A DNA stretch of 64,000 nucleotides, taken from assembly GCA_000181795.3 (NCBI GenBank), contig CM012954.1:2910216-2974215 (forward strand). Direction: 5' to 3'. The stretch comes from Trichinella spiralis (lineage: Eukaryota; Nematoda; Enoplea; Trichinellida; Trichinellidae). Under the pieces are notes generated by a model, which saw only the letters and a program-made list of their open reading frames with translations, searched no databases and was not told the DNA's origin. A program made the translations under genes and the position numbers. Shown piece by piece: positions 46,733-60,003 of this stretch. How positions within the stretch are numbered: position 1 is the stretch's first letter; each line of letters opens with the position of its first letter.

Positions 46733-49061
46733 TCAATTATTCATAATGTACGGCGGAACCATGGTTATTGTTACATTAATACCAAGATTACCACTGTCAG
46801 CAAACAGTTGAGCCGTATTGGTGTCAAAAGCCAAACAATCAGACTGCGATATAGCATTTGCTACACCTTCGTGAATACTTCTTGGTGTAGCTTCCCAGCA
46901 CAACCGTCGACGAACAGATGACAATTCCAAACTACAACAAATATATTACATAAAAACTTCAAATCAAAAAGTTTAATTAATTTCATAATTGCAATTACAG
47001 CAATACTTCTATAAATATAACAAGCAATTGTTACAAAATAACATTTATCAGTAAATAATACAAACAGTTCACCGATACAAAAAATTTTCAGCATGTTGAC
47101 GAGAGCCAATTAACTGCACAACAGCGTAAAACATTTGATGACCATCACACTTTTCTTGCTTTTCAAGAACTAGCATAAAATGATACCCGAAGCAACTTTG
47201 CATCATCACCCAGTCCACTGATCCGGGTAAATTAATGTCAGTAGCCAAAAAAACAATGTCTTCACCTAAATTTCTCAAATTTATTTTAAAATATTTACTT
47301 GAAATTCATACATGCCTTGCAATGTAGTAATAGATTTATGAATTTTCACTAGATGAGGCATAACTGCATCTAAATTTCCTTGCCATTTACAAGACGCACC
47401 AGGGCATGGACAAGAATATGGTCTAATTTAAAATAAAAAAACTCGAATATCATACCGTAAATCTTTTCAGAAACACCGTTACCGAAATTCACATGCTTCT
47501 TCATGTTCCACTTTCTCCTGATAAAGCATAGCCGCTGGACAACCATTAGATGAAAATTTACAAGGAAAAAGTACGGAGTTTGCTATTTTTTCCATCACCA
47601 AGTTTCTTACTGAAGCTGAAAATATAGAATAATATCTGTCATTAAAAATAATTTTGGAAAAAAGAACTAATGAAACCAGCACTGCATATCTAGCATAACT
47701 AAAACCGTGCCAACTGCTGATTTACAACGTTACTTCTGAGTGCATATTTTTCATTTGCCAAACTATTTCAACATAAAGAATATATATTAAAATTACAGCT
47801 CAGATTAATACAAAATGGTATATACTTAAATTTTATTCTTACGACAACGTTTCAAAAATAACAAATCTTCAACTTACACATATGAACTTGACAGTCAAAA
47901 ATAAATACAGTAACAAGAGATTAGCGTTAGATTTAAAGTTTAACTAAGGTACAGTTTTCATATAACATAAAAATAATATTGTATAAATAAATGTGCTTAA
48001 ATAATATATGTGCCAAAATTTAATGTAATAACTTAAACTTTCCACGTTAACAAATTTCTAAAAATCCGCAATTGCACATTTGATAAAAACTTAAAAAAAT
48101 AATACTAAACGCATACTTAATAAAGTCTGAAAATTTACCAATAAAATAAACGAAGCAATTAATCTTTAAAATCTTATTTGAATGAAAATTACTGACAAAA
48201 AAACACATACTCACTTAAACATAGACAATGTAAAACAAACATATAGACAAAGAAAAAGTCAAAGAATAAAATTAACTAAAACCAAATGACCAGTTAAACA
48301 TTTAGATTCTTTTAGTAAAACACGGTAAAATCACTTTTTCTACACGTGCTTCAAACTCATGCATATATATATACATGAATGATACTTACGCACTGGCCCT
48401 CGACATGTTGGACAACATGTTAGTTTGGGACGACAATTGCCACAAACAAGGTGGCCACTTTGACATTGTAAGTAAGGTGGCAGCATGTAATCAAGACAAA
48501 CAGGACATTCAAAAACCGATAAAACTTCTGCAGTGCATGAATTCTGAGGTACATGGGCACTAGAAGATGTACTTAACTGTGTTGGAACGGCGGTCCCGGA
48601 TGAGGCAGGTGCTGGGGCAGTTGGTTGTACATCAGCTATCAAAATATTATATATATAATTAAAATGTTAATTCTTGAAATTATAAAAATACAAATTTTAA
48701 TTAACACGCAAAGCAATACATCCAGCATATTAACAGAACTGATTGCATCACTTTAGTCTAATATGAAAAAGCCTAAATTTCAACATAATTGTTGCCTTAC
48801 AAAACGTTTTGCAAGTCAATTAATATCGATCTGCATAAACAAATGAAAAGGCAAATGTCGATTGCCTCAATTCACATCCTTCCATGAATATTAAAAAATC
48901 AAAAGGAAAAAGTATTTTCAAAAAATTCGTATAGTTAAAATGTAAAAAATCCACATTATTTTCTCTTTCTTACATGCAAATCAATTGAAAAATAATAAAG
49001 AAAGTGATTTGATTAATATTTCAGAATTACTTGATATCTGTGTTGTATTCACTCCAGCCAT
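46733..49061 (-). CDS. SIAH1: SIAH-family RING E3 ubiquitin ligase (seven in absentia)
   Basis: Six exons (49061-49031, 48635-48390, 47615-47483, 47422-47316, 47265-47073, 46931-46733) join in frame to 302 residues. The RING finger is [20 protein letters not shown]...CPTC. The SIAH zinc fingers and the substrate-binding domain follow ([100 protein letters not shown]). SIAH ligases drive proteasomal turnover of many substrates via a VxP degron. The first ten residues come from a separate small exon. Intron 4 needs a GC donor (CAAG|GCATGT at 47315) to give the conserved LQ|GED junction. Confidence 0.97.
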
Positions 49062-49423
49062 TTAATCGGATAAAAAATCCAATTAGCAGTGTACACGTTT
49101 TCTGACTTCACAATTCTCAAAGCTTTTCTTCTCGACAAAAGACGACAGCTACACGTCTGCAAACAACAATTAACCTACAGTAAACAATAAATAGGTACAA
49201 TCCAATATCAAAAATTTAATACGAAAAGACAAAAAGTATGTATTACTTTTCCGACAAATAATTTATCAGAAATCAATTTTGCTTCCATTTCAATTCAATT
49301 TAATGAAGTACAAATAAAAAATTCAAACATACAATATCTTTTCATCGATTATTCTCAAAAATTATTTTTCAAAATTTAGTAATGAAACTACTAAAAGCAG
49401 TATTTTTGACAATAAATTAAGAC

Positions 49424-49452
49424 ATATTATATTATATTATATTATATTATAA
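49424..49452. repeat. TATTA pentanucleotide microsatellite
   Basis: About six tandem copies of a TATTA/ATATT unit, in the intergenic region upstream of SIAH. Confidence 0.8.
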
Positions 49453-49873
49453 AATTATAATTGTAAATTATCAACTCAACAAACCAAAGTACATATATCA
49501 ATGACAATAAGATATATTAAAATAATCTGCAGTATACAATAAATTAAATCCCAGTTGCTAAAAAGAATTTCAACTGCCCACACTAATATGAAAGATTGAT
49601 ACATTGTTTCATTTTTCTAGCCACAAAAGATATGAATGCTACATGAATAAAGCTAAAACTCACCATTTCCTTTTTAAAATAAGAAATTTTACATTGCCAA
49701 CCTGGTATTCAATTTTATAAACAGTGGCCGTCATGACTTTTATCTTGCCTGATTCATCACTTACTTCCGTAAACAAGTTGAAATTAAATTTTCCTGTGTA
49801 AAATATATTTGCTTCTCGGAAAAAAGTAGTTGTTAAAGCTACATTCTCAAAATATGTGAGAGAAGAAGAGCAT

Positions 49874-49913
49874 TATCATCATCATCATCAACAACAACAA
49901 CAACAACAACAAC
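49874..49913. repeat. CAT then CAA triplet microsatellite
   Basis: Tandem CAT triplets followed by tandem CAA triplets. The frames they create are not supported by any other coding evidence. Confidence 0.75.
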
Positions 49914-50487
49914 TATTACTACATACTATTACAACAATAGCAGCATATATTAAAAACTGTATTTTTTTTCAGTTTTCCCTTCTTAAACAAAAATTGAAAA
50001 TTTCAGCAATTCCACAAGTTCTAAACAAAATGACCAAAATTGAAAAGTACAATTTACAAGAAACAACAATGCTTCAAAGAGAATAAAGAAAATAGCAAAA
50101 ATAGTCACGAGCAGAGGCGAATTGGAGAACGTGTCTAAATGTTTTCAAAAGCCGATATGCTGTCTCAACAGGTTCCTTGGGTGTGCATAAACAGCAACTG
50201 GAGAAGCGGGTGGGTGTCGACCTTTGTCCAGACTGGGCGTCATTTGAGATTTGTTTGCCGTCGATGTAAGCTTAAAATTTCCAGATTTCCCACGCACCTA
50301 AGCGCAAACAACGCTCACGGTTTTGAAAGCGCGCGCGGGCGTTGGCCGGCTGAGTGACAATAATAACAGGAGAGTCCGACCAGTTCTAGCTTAAGCAGTG
50401 CTTGCAAACGATGCCGGCAGCGTTGCACAATTTCGGTTGCCAAGATACACTGCAAAACTTATCTATTGTATTTTGATTGTTTTTCAC

Positions 50488-52556
50488 ATGCTTTACACAC
50501 GTCTGCTGTTCAGTCTGTGTGTCGTCACATGCTTAACTCCTGTTAGCCATCTGCAGCGTAAGTTTCAATTTCGTTTTCCAAAATCTTAGATTACTAACTA
50601 CTTCTGTTGTAATAACAGCTTTATTTAAGCCATTTTAAATACCATTTCATTTCAACTATATCCCACTGTAAATTAATCATAATTCATAATATTCTTTAAC
50701 TGATATTGCTTTTTCATAGACTGAAATCAACTAAGACCAAAATTTCTAAACTCTGCTTTTGTTCTTCAAATAAGATTGCTGGTTGCATTATTCTTGCAAT
50801 TGTTTTGCTTAATCACAATGTATCAAATAATAATGATAATAATAAATTAATTAAATAAACTACATTCATTTTTGAAAATCATATTCATCACTCAAACAAA
50901 ATTTAAATTTGAACAAAAAGTACAACATTAGAAGTGATATATTGAAAAAATTCTACTGAGTTATTCCGTATTATTCAACAATTCATAGTAATAATGAATT
51001 TCCAACACAACGATTAATGTTTGATTATTCGCTGAAAATTCAGTTTTAAAAATAATTTTTATAATGAAAACAAATAATGATAAAAGTCCAGGAAGTTTTT
51101 CAATTTTTTAGAAACACGATTTGCTATCGTTATTTCAAACTGGAATGAATTACTGATAGAAAATTCACAAAAATAGTTTTTGAAGATATTTTTTGTCTTG
51201 TTTCGCCTCTTTTTAACTGCAGTTAGAAACAAGCAGCTTGTAAATAAGTTCTAGTATTTGAAAACTACTTTCAAAATTAACCAATCAGCACTAAAAACGA
51301 AGTAGCAAGCATATTTTCACATCCGATCAATATCACTACATCTCATCACTATGATAAAAGAATCAAAATTACTGCAAACAAATAAATTATGCAGGAGTAA
51401 AAGTTGGACGATGTCCTGAACTGCCTGCAAGATATCCAACTCCACAACCACAATATGACCGATGCAGAGATGATTATGACTGCGAATCAACGATGAAATG
51501 TTGCGAAAGTATCATTGGAAAAGTATGCATGATGCCTAAAGATTACGGTACATAAACCTTATTGCACAACTTTCGAAAAATCCAAACTTCCATTTTAATT
51601 AACTTTCATATATTCTATATTTGCTTTACGATTGCATCGACAGATCAAAGGGAAGTATGCAAGCAGCCGTATACCAAATGGGACAGTTGTGGCAGTGGGT
51701 GCATGATAACCTGTTACAACATCGGATGGCAACAACCGTGTCGACAGCCATGTCAACCTGGATGCACTTGCATAAGTGGCTTTGTGCGTTTATATCTGCA
51801 TCCATATGCTCCATGTGTACCGCAGACCCACTGTCCCAACCAGAGAACAAGTAAAACTATTTAAAATTTGAATCCGATGTCCACTTAGATTAAAGTAATG
51901 CATAATAGCACGTACAAAATTCGGCGTTTGTCCGACTCTTCCTCATGGAGCCGAAATCGATTATCATAGGCGAAGAGACCGTTGCGGAACCGATTTTGAT
52001 TGCTCTGGTTATATGAAATGCTGTGAGTCAATCATTGGCAAAGCCTGCATGCTCCCACTTTGTAAGCAAAACCATTAAATTAAAACAATAATTTTCTTTT
52101 TTTTCTCACATTTTCCTAAGCTCGTCAAACTTCAGGCACGTGCCCGGATGGACAAAAAACGTCCATATTCTGTGACGAGAGAGATTCATGCCCGTGGGGA
52201 TATACATGCCGAAGCGGACTCTGCTGCCCAAATGCACAATGGCAAAGCCCTACTGCAACTTGGCCAGGACAAGTCACAACGACTGCTGGTAACTGCCCAC
52301 ACTATGCTTACATAGGCACATGGGCTCAACTGGCACCTACCTGCTTTACTAACTCAAACTGTGCTTACAATCAATTATGCTGTTACACGTATTTCGGCAA
52401 CCGTTGCATCCAAGTTAGTCAGTTAGGTAAATTTCAAAATAATATCGTTAAAATCGTCAATTCAAAATCGGTCTTATTATTTTAGCTATATCTTTAAGAA
52501 GCGCATCATCAAAAGACGATCGATCCGAATCATCAGAAGATGTTTCAGAAAACTGA
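50488..52556 (+). CDS. Secreted WAP-TIL mosaic cysteine-rich protein
   Basis: Six exons (50488-50557, 51395-51547, 51644-51850, 51909-52061, 52121-52426, 52486-52556) join in frame to 319 residues, all phase 1. Exon 1 is a signal peptide (MLYTRLLFSLCVVTCLTPVSH). Exons 2 and 4, both 153 bp, encode WAP-like modules (C..D.DC....MKCCESIIGK.CM). Exon 3 encodes a TIL domain (WDSCGSGCMITC...CQPGCTCISGFVR). Exon 5 encodes two further cysteine-rich segments (CPWGYTCRSGLCC, CAYNQLCCYTYFGNRC). The short tail is Ser/Asp-rich. WAP and TIL modules are typical of secreted protease inhibitors, so a host- or tissue-facing inhibitor is plausible; the target is unknown. The WAP modules keep six rather than eight cysteines. 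Confidence 0.82.
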
Positions 52557-53311
52557 TGACCAATACAGAAAGCATAAATAAATTTCAAACTGCTCGCTAT
52601 TAGTCAATCAATTAAAAGCTAAGATCAAAAAATAAAATTTTGAAAGTTCATGTTTGAAATTAAATTTAAAATATAACTGTTTCTCAAGTACCCTATCATC
52701 TCAATATGCTGTTTTATGGTACGAAGCGATATGAAAACCTGACAAACAAAATTTCATTGTTCAACGCTTTCATTAGCAAAGAATATTAATTTGAAAAAAA
52801 TGTTAGCATCAGCAAATTTAAAGCATATACAAATTGATAAATTTTTAAATTTAACAGTGACAAATTTCATAACACCAATGGCAATAAGACTATGGATATG
52901 ACGCTCATGTATTGATTTGTGCCTCTGTTAATAAATAATTAGAGCTTTCCATTTTATTTGAATATTAAGATTGGCAGTAAAATTGAATCCTGCTTGTTCG
53001 ATTAACAACATTCTAAAAATCTTTTTTTACCAAACAAGCATTTCTTCACTATTTAAGGAATTTCAACTCTAAGTGCAAAATCAACACTGACATTAACTCT
53101 ATGAATATGCCTTGTCAAAATGCACGCCTAAATCTAAAACCATTTCCACTAACCACTGCAAAGAATTACTCAACTGACAGATATGTGTCCGATGTAAGAC
53201 AGTTACTATTATACCATATTGACAAATGAAAGATTTGTAAAATTTCATTTCTCACTCGTCTGCTTTGCAAGCACTGCTCAGTTCACTTTTCACCATAAAC
53301 TCTCTACAAGC
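52557..53311. other. Intergenic region
   Basis: AT-rich sequence between two plus-strand genes, with an AATAAA signal at about 52577. No gene was recognised. Confidence 0.4.
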
Positions 53312-55176
53312 ATGAATATGAATATCCAACTGTTCCTAATCTTGACAGCAATTTCGACGATCTGTGAAGCATCATACTATTTTCATAAGCCATATCGCCT
53401 CCCACGCATAAAAGACTCAAACTCTATAATCTACAGACAGATATCAAATAAAATGCTCTTCAACAAAGCAATGTTTGTCCAAATGAAAAACAAGCAAACA
53501 AAGATGTAAGTTGAAAATATTTAAAATAACTATTCAGTAATGAAACTTCTTTGTTAAAATTTTAAATTAAATTTCATATGTTAAAAATTAAATCGGTATT
53601 TAACTGAAAAATAATAATTAATTTTTTCAAAATAAGTGTGGATTTTCACATTCCAAAAGGAAATTCTACCATGTACGTAACCGTCAGTCCATGCGGTGGT
53701 GCTGTTCGTTGGAAGCTCACCAATTTACCAGTCAGCACACTTAATAACAAACCAAGTAGAAACATCTATCATACTGATGCCCTATTTAAGTTGATAAAAC
53801 ATATAATTTCAGCGTTAAGCTTCTACATAAGAAAACAAAACTACAATCTTCAAAATGTCTTCAAAGAATCATACTATTCTGATAGTTTGTATGAATATGA
53901 AGAAACGCTTTACAAAAATGCCGGTGAAAAGCAAATGAATTACGTGAGCCACAAAGCTTCAATTTTGCACCTTCGTTTATATCTCACTGGTTTGAGAAGT
54001 ATTTGCAAAGTGGAAATATATTTTGGTACTACTCCTGCAGAAAAGCGTCCATTTTTCCAACTTTTCCATCTGACACAACCAAAGATCGACAATGTTCAAA
54101 GTAAATCAGCAACTCTAAGTTGGCAGCCCAGCATATCTGCTTTTCTGTACACGGGCGGTCGTCTGGTTTACGTAATTGCGCTGAGTACTGTTCGACCGTT
54201 TGCCACTTTGTGCGATTTGGAAACAGATCTGAAATTAGACCGCGTCGATTTACTCGAACACCGGCGCCAAGAACATGTTGCTCATCGCTTAATACCGCAA
54301 CATCACAGCGGTGCCGTTCGTTCACTGACTGTACTCGATGCTGCCAGACCGGCAAAACTTCAACTAATCAGCTTGCAACAAAATACAAACTATTATGTCA
54401 ATGTATTTGCGTTAGATTTAAATACAGGAGAAAATATTGCATACGATACTGTAAGTTTCACTACAACATCTGAAAATCAAGTCAGCCAGCACCGGCTGGT
54501 CTCTTCAATAACTGAAGCGCAGCTTCAAACAGGATATCTTGGCCCATCCAGAGTTGCTTTTAAGGTATATCAATTTTCTGCACCTGTCGCCATTTCTGAA
54601 CTGTACATTCTCATCCAACCTTGCACTGGTCCACTGCAAGCAGCTATTTATCAAGATGGTCAAAAAACATTGCACTATTCGATCGAAGAATTGCAAACGA
54701 TCAATTTGACTGATGTCAACGCGGGAATTGTACAAATACAAATTGCAAATGACGACAATCAAGCAAAAATGTTCAACATTTGGGCATCGAATAACTTGTC
54801 CGCTTATCCTTATCCAAAATTACCATACGATACTAGCATAACAGTAACGGAACGTAAATGCGACAGTGTGCAACTAAGCTGGCTAGCTTCTACCGATGCA
54901 CATGTGTACTGCTTATATAAAAGACTGCAACGCTTTGATTATTTCCAACAGTTGATTTTGGAAGATTGGAATATGTGTCAACAACCGGATAAAAATTTAC
55001 AACCACTTTTTTGTAACCGATTCAGAGGAAATCATTACCGAAATGAAATACTTATTCAAGAAATTGCTGCTTTGAAACCCGCCACAACATATCGCTTTGA
55101 TCTATTTGTGTCAAAACATAGCCGACCATCTTTAGCTTATAGAACTGTTTGGGTGAAAACGAGAACTTTCTGTTAA
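53312..55176 (+). CDS. NDNF: NDNF (neuron-derived neurotrophic factor) homolog
   Basis: Two exons (53312-53505, 53637-55176) give 577 residues. The start encodes a signal peptide (MNMNIQLFLILTAISTICEA). The body follows NDNF: MYVTVSPCGGAVRWKL, fibronectin III-like segments (SATLSWQPS... LVYVIALS... NTNYYVNVFALDLNTGE), the middle LPYDTSITV...CDSVQLSWLAS, a cysteine cluster (MCQQPDKN...LFCNRF), and the end TYRFDLFV...VKTRTFC, which matches the family C terminus. NDNF proteins are secreted glycoproteins with FN3 domains linked to neuronal migration and growth-factor signalling. A few residues (SIIYRQISNK) precede the intron. The ATG was chosen because the signal peptide follows directly. Confidence 0.88.
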
Positions 55177-56628
55177 ATTCACTCATAATACTTTAGTGAA
55201 GAAATGTCATGACATAGATACATTTCAATTTAATATTTTTAGATTATAACAATAAACCAACAATACTGAATTTGAATTTTTCAATAAAAATGTCATTAAT
55301 AAAATTAAAATTTGGTTATGCAATACATTTTAAAATATTAATCAGAGAAAAAATGTTTCTCATTAAAATTGATCTAATTCATTAATTTAGATGATGACTC
55401 AGAGCACAACATGTCAATATGTCAAAAAAGGTCAAACATTAAAAAAAGCACTTACCTTCACAAAGTGTAGTCAGAAAATTTGAAAAATTTCTTGCCATTT
55501 TCTTTACGATGGAATCTACAAAAAGTATAAGTGAATACTACTGCATTTAAGAATGCTCAATGCAAAGCAATCAAACAGTTAAACATAGCAAGTCCCTCGT
55601 TGTATTTTTTAGTATTGATTGATAATTCTTAATTATTAAACAATTACACGTAAATATTTTCATAACAGCCTAACATAATTTCATTACTAACAAAATGACG
55701 CCGTCAAAAACGTTTACAATACGTAATGAAAACTTGTTGCTTTTTTAATTTTTCGCAACTATATACATGCAGACAACACTATTACATATACATACTTAAA
55801 TATTCACTTATATGGAACATTAACATTGTCTTTTCTTTCATATATATAAAATTCATCCATTTATTAACTTTCAACGAAACAATTTCAATCTTCATACAAG
55901 CGCAATACCAAGCATAATGAAGGTCTAGATTACAGTAATCCTTAAGAAAAACAAGTTAAGTTACTTCAAAAATAAGTTTTTAAAAAGTGTCACAGTACAA
56001 TTGTATACATCTAATTTTTTGTCATATTGTGATTAGAACAAAATTATGGTTTTAATTTTTATTTAAAGTAAATATATATTTTGATTTTAATTTGCTCATT
56101 TTACATAACGTCATCTTGAAAATTCTCTTAAACTGTCTTGTTATAAACATATACATATTTATAAATATGTATGAGTGTGTGCGTATGTGTGTAATTAGTA
56201 GCACCGTAATTAAACCAAGTTTTTAACTTTTATGCTCTGTTTACATGGATAACAGTAATTATTACAATCTACTAAGCAAATTTTCAAAAAAAATAATTCA
56301 AAAACCTTCACATTTCATAATAAAGTGTTTATATTAGAAAAATTTAATCTTTTTAAATTATATTTTGAATAATCATTTAGTTTGAACGCTACATTTTGTA
56401 AAATTCAACATGTGACCTACATTTAAAAAATTCAAATCTGTTAATTAAAAAGATTTTTAATTTATAAATATTTTAAATATTTAACATGAGTTTATAAATA
56501 AATATGATGTTTAAATGATAGATAAGTTTGAAATTTTTATTATTCTCGACATTTGTTCAAATTGCACCTGCATTTCACATTTTAACTTTACGAAAGATCA
56601 GGTCGTTTAGTGTTGTTTTAAAACGAAG
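55177..56628. other. Intergenic region
   Basis: 1.45 kb of very AT-rich DNA. The 5' end of the RhoGAP gene should lie in or near this stretch, but no initiator exon of the right phase could be identified. Confidence 0.4.
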
Positions 56629-59600
56629 ATTTGGGAGAGTACGGTGCTGACAGACTGAACAGTGATTTTCTCAGAACGATTTCGCTGTGGGTTAACAAGT
56701 ACCTTCGGCGATCCCGCACCCAAGAGATGGACTCGCCACCAAATCCACTCGTTCTTTCCGGTCTTCGTTCGTTGCTTTACACGTTTGCTGATGGCGTGAC
56801 CTTCACTGTGCCGATGTAAATTGAGATTTTTATTTATTTATTTGTATATTTGTTTTCTTTTTGATTTATTATTTTAGATTTCTACACAAGGCCTTCAGTG
56901 TTCTCGAAGCTCATTATTTGACCACCGAGGGAATTTTCAGAAAACCTGGGATCGCTAGTAAATTACGGGTTCTGAAGGTATTGTGTTTCGCTTTTCTACC
57001 ATTACATCAAACTAGGAGTTGTTTGTTGCTCTAGAATTGTTTTAACGCAAGCTCAGCCCTGGAGCTCAATTTCAAGATTGAAGAGGTGTCTCCGTTTGAT
57101 CTTTGTGATCTTATCAAACTTTTCCTCCGCGAAATTGACGAGCCTATTTTAACTTGGGGTCTGCAGCCTCAGTTTTTGCAATTTGCCGACTTGAATACAC
57201 CACGCGATGTTCGAACCAAATGCCTTTTGCAGCTATGCCATGCGCTGCCTCCTCGTCACAAAGAGACGCTGGCATTTATAATGCGATTTCTTAAAATGGT
57301 TTTTGGTTTTTTCTTCAGATAATCCATGCATGTGGTTTAGCACTTTAATGCTGATTTTCAGATTTCAAATTCTTCTGCATACAACAAGATGGATGTTAAG
57401 AATTTGGCAACCGTATTTGTTCCTTGCATTTTTCGTGAATCTGCCAAGGCGCGCCCAGTGAAACATGGTCAAGCTCTGCTTGACGAATTGGCCGCATCGA
57501 AAAATGATATTGCTTTGAAAGTGGATGTGCTTGAGATGCTCATACAAAATGCAGATAGTATTGGTAATGGGTTTCGATTGTTTTATTTTTATTGATTTTG
57601 TTTTCAGTGTTATTTCTCTCATTAAGGAGTGCTGTCTGAGCAAGAAAGAGCAATTTTGGCTGCTGAATCATCTGACAAACTAAACGACGATTTGAACATT
57701 TTGAAACGTTCAGCGAAAAAAGCTGCTTCAAAAGTGTTGGTACGATCACGAAATTCTCTATCTGGAAATCGAAATTCACAGATCTATCGTCGATCTGTTC
57801 AGCCAAAATTGTAATTAATTTTTCAAATATGGATTTATAATAGTAATTTGTTTTTATTTTACAGAAAAAGTGCTGAATCAATTGAACGTCATGAAAGAAT
57901 AAAAGGTAATTGTACGATTTTTTTCTCTCAGTTGTTGTAGGTGACGTTTTCTTCAGCATGTCATAGTTGTTTATTTGATTGTTATGTCACATTCTTTGTA
58001 CTTGATTTTATTTTAAATGGCATTTACAAGTAAGTTTTTTAAAAACTGTGATGTCCATTTGAAGAAAGAATATTTAAGAGAAGTAAGTTTTCCGTTAGTG
58101 AAATTGTCCTTCACCTTAAAAATTATGTGGACGACATTTAAACGGCCGAATGAACGCCGCTGACGAGGATTGATCAAAATTGCCCAGGGCTAACAAGCGT
58201 AGGATGTGTAATATGTCAGTGGCACTCTGAATTGGCTGTATTTTTCATCATGTTGTCTTGCTGGTTTGTTCATCATCATTGAAAAATGAGATCAACATGC
58301 TGATGAGTGGGGGTCGTTAAATTTATGAAAGTAATAGTTAGTAGTAACATAATATACATATATATATTTCACGGTGCTGAACCCCTCTTAGAAATGACTA
58401 TTATTACAAGGTTGTGTTTAATTGTAGTTTTTATCGCTTTTAAAATTATTTGTAAATGGGTTAATTTCATAAATGAATTTTCTTCGGTTATCAAGATGTT
58501 AAAATGAACTATTTTTGCATATTCTATTTGTGGTGATGATGATTATAGTATTGTTTACATGTTGAACAGTTTCAGGATCGCGAATTACTGAACCATACAA
58601 AAGGCGATCTGTGTGTTCGTTGGAAAAAAGTCAAGGTTTATCAGATAAAGGGGAAAATGGGATCATCCGTCAGAATAGATGCTTGGAAGAAAAGCACGTC
58701 AAACCAATGGTATGACAGCGGTTAGAAATGGATAATTTTTGTGTTGTTTGAATTATTAATTAGTCGGTTGATTTGTATTTCAGCGAAGCAGCATGTTCGA
58801 AACGATGATGTATTCTTCAGCTTTCACAGAAGGTGTAGCCGCGACCAGCGGTGCCGTCGAAGAACAATGCACAACATCCGCTCCAATCGTGCGCACAAGT
58901 TCTTTGCCGGATCGGAAAGTCATCTCCATTTCCACAGAGAATCGTGAATCGGTGAAAGTGAATAAAGCAGAAAGTGAACTTGTTCGAGCGGAGCCAGTTC
59001 AAACAGTTTTGGTAAAATTTCAATTTTCAACGATCAAAAGAAAAATTATTGGTTGCAACGTTTGTAGCGTGGAACGACGGTTCAATTTATGAGCAGCGAC
59101 AACGAGCTACAAGATGCTTACGGTAAGCAGTCGTGCTTGTACGAGGAATTGTCATCAGCGTTGGACAATTTTGCTAAAACAATCAACGTGGGCGCGGTGA
59201 AATCGCCCGTCGAACGTATGGAAGTGTGCACAGAAGAGGAGAAGAAGAAGAAGAAGAACGTTGATGATGGGAAGGAAAAAGAGGCGCGGCTGCCACGGTG
59301 CATCAGTGCACCAGTGGAATCGGTTCCTCAGGTGGGCGGCACGTTTGCCAAAAAGCGTAACACCAGTTTGGGAGCGTCGAAATTACGTCGTGGCATGCCG
59401 AATTCGCTGAAATCAGGACTACGCGAACCGAAAACCCCCTTCTCTTCGCCGCTGAAAAGCCAGCAACAAGCCAACATGATGCGATCGTCGTCGTCGTCGA
59501 ACAATTTGGACAAGAAGAACAATTTGGTCGTGGTTGGTGTTGATCAGCAGGAACAGAATTTGGAAATCGAAAGCAAAGAGAACATCATCCAACCGACGAA

Positions 59601-60003
59601 ACCGTCGTCGATCAACATGGATATTGTGGAAGATGACGAATTCAAAGATTCGGATACCAAAAAGCAAATCATCCTTCAGCAGATCAATCCGGACGACGAT
59701 CCGGCCAGTGAAGTTGGGTTCTGTATACGCCCCAGTGTGAATTTCATTCGAGAGCATCGCAAAGGGCATGTGCGTAGCAAAATTCAAGAATTCACCGACA
59801 GAGAATCCCGTTTGGAATTTGTCGGCGAAGAAGCGGATTCCTCTTCAGTAATTGGTCAATCGCCGGCCGAAGTGTCCAAACGTGCTACTGCTACTACTAC
59901 TACTACTTCCAAGCCGACTGCAACTCGTAAGCCGTCGTCGACATCTGGCAACAACAACAACAAAGGTTGCTCGTTGAACATTAAATTTTCTGCTTGTTTT
60001 TAA
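56629..60003 (+). CDS. RhoGAP-domain protein (ARHGAP11/19-like), 5' end unresolved
   Basis: Nine exons (56629-56815, 56878-56977, 57035-57298, 57362-57563, 57627-57810, 57865-57905, 58576-58709, 58784-59011, 59068-60003). The RhoGAP fold includes TTEGIFRKPG (with the arginine finger), LCDLIKLFLREIDEPIL, RHKETLAFIMRFL and the NKMDVKNLATVFVPCIF signature. The enzyme accelerates GTP hydrolysis by Rho-family GTPases. The long C-terminal region is disordered, with Lys (EEKKKKKN), Ser and Thr (ATATTTTTSKPTATRKP) runs. Upstream the frame is closed at 56620, so translation begins either at the in-frame ATG 56727 or in an unseen exon spliced to about 56629. The stop is 540 bp from that of PC2. The last 700 bp recur at 62360-63074. 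Confidence 0.85.

Larger units (their letters stand above)
49062..50487. other. Divergent region between SIAH and WAP-TIL genes
   Basis: 1.4 kb that starts AT-rich, with a TATTA pentamer repeat (about 49424-49452) and CAT/CAA triplet runs (about 49874-49913), then becomes GC-richer at 50140-50430. The latter patch is immediately upstream of the WAP-TIL gene and may be its promoter. A 76-codon frame at 49856-50086 only reflects the triplet repeats. Confidence 0.45.

Noticed and set aside
49856-50086. His/Gln-rich 76-codon ORF
   Set aside because: Its distinctive part is only CAT/CAA microsatellite translation.
54029-54473. ORFs of 108 and 117 codons inside the NDNF homolog
   Set aside because: Shadow frames; the 512-codon NDNF frame covers the region and matches its family.
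58817-59787. Several minus-strand ORFs across the RhoGAP 3' exons
   Set aside because: Antisense frames created by Ser/Lys/Glu-rich coding sequence of the RhoGAP gene.
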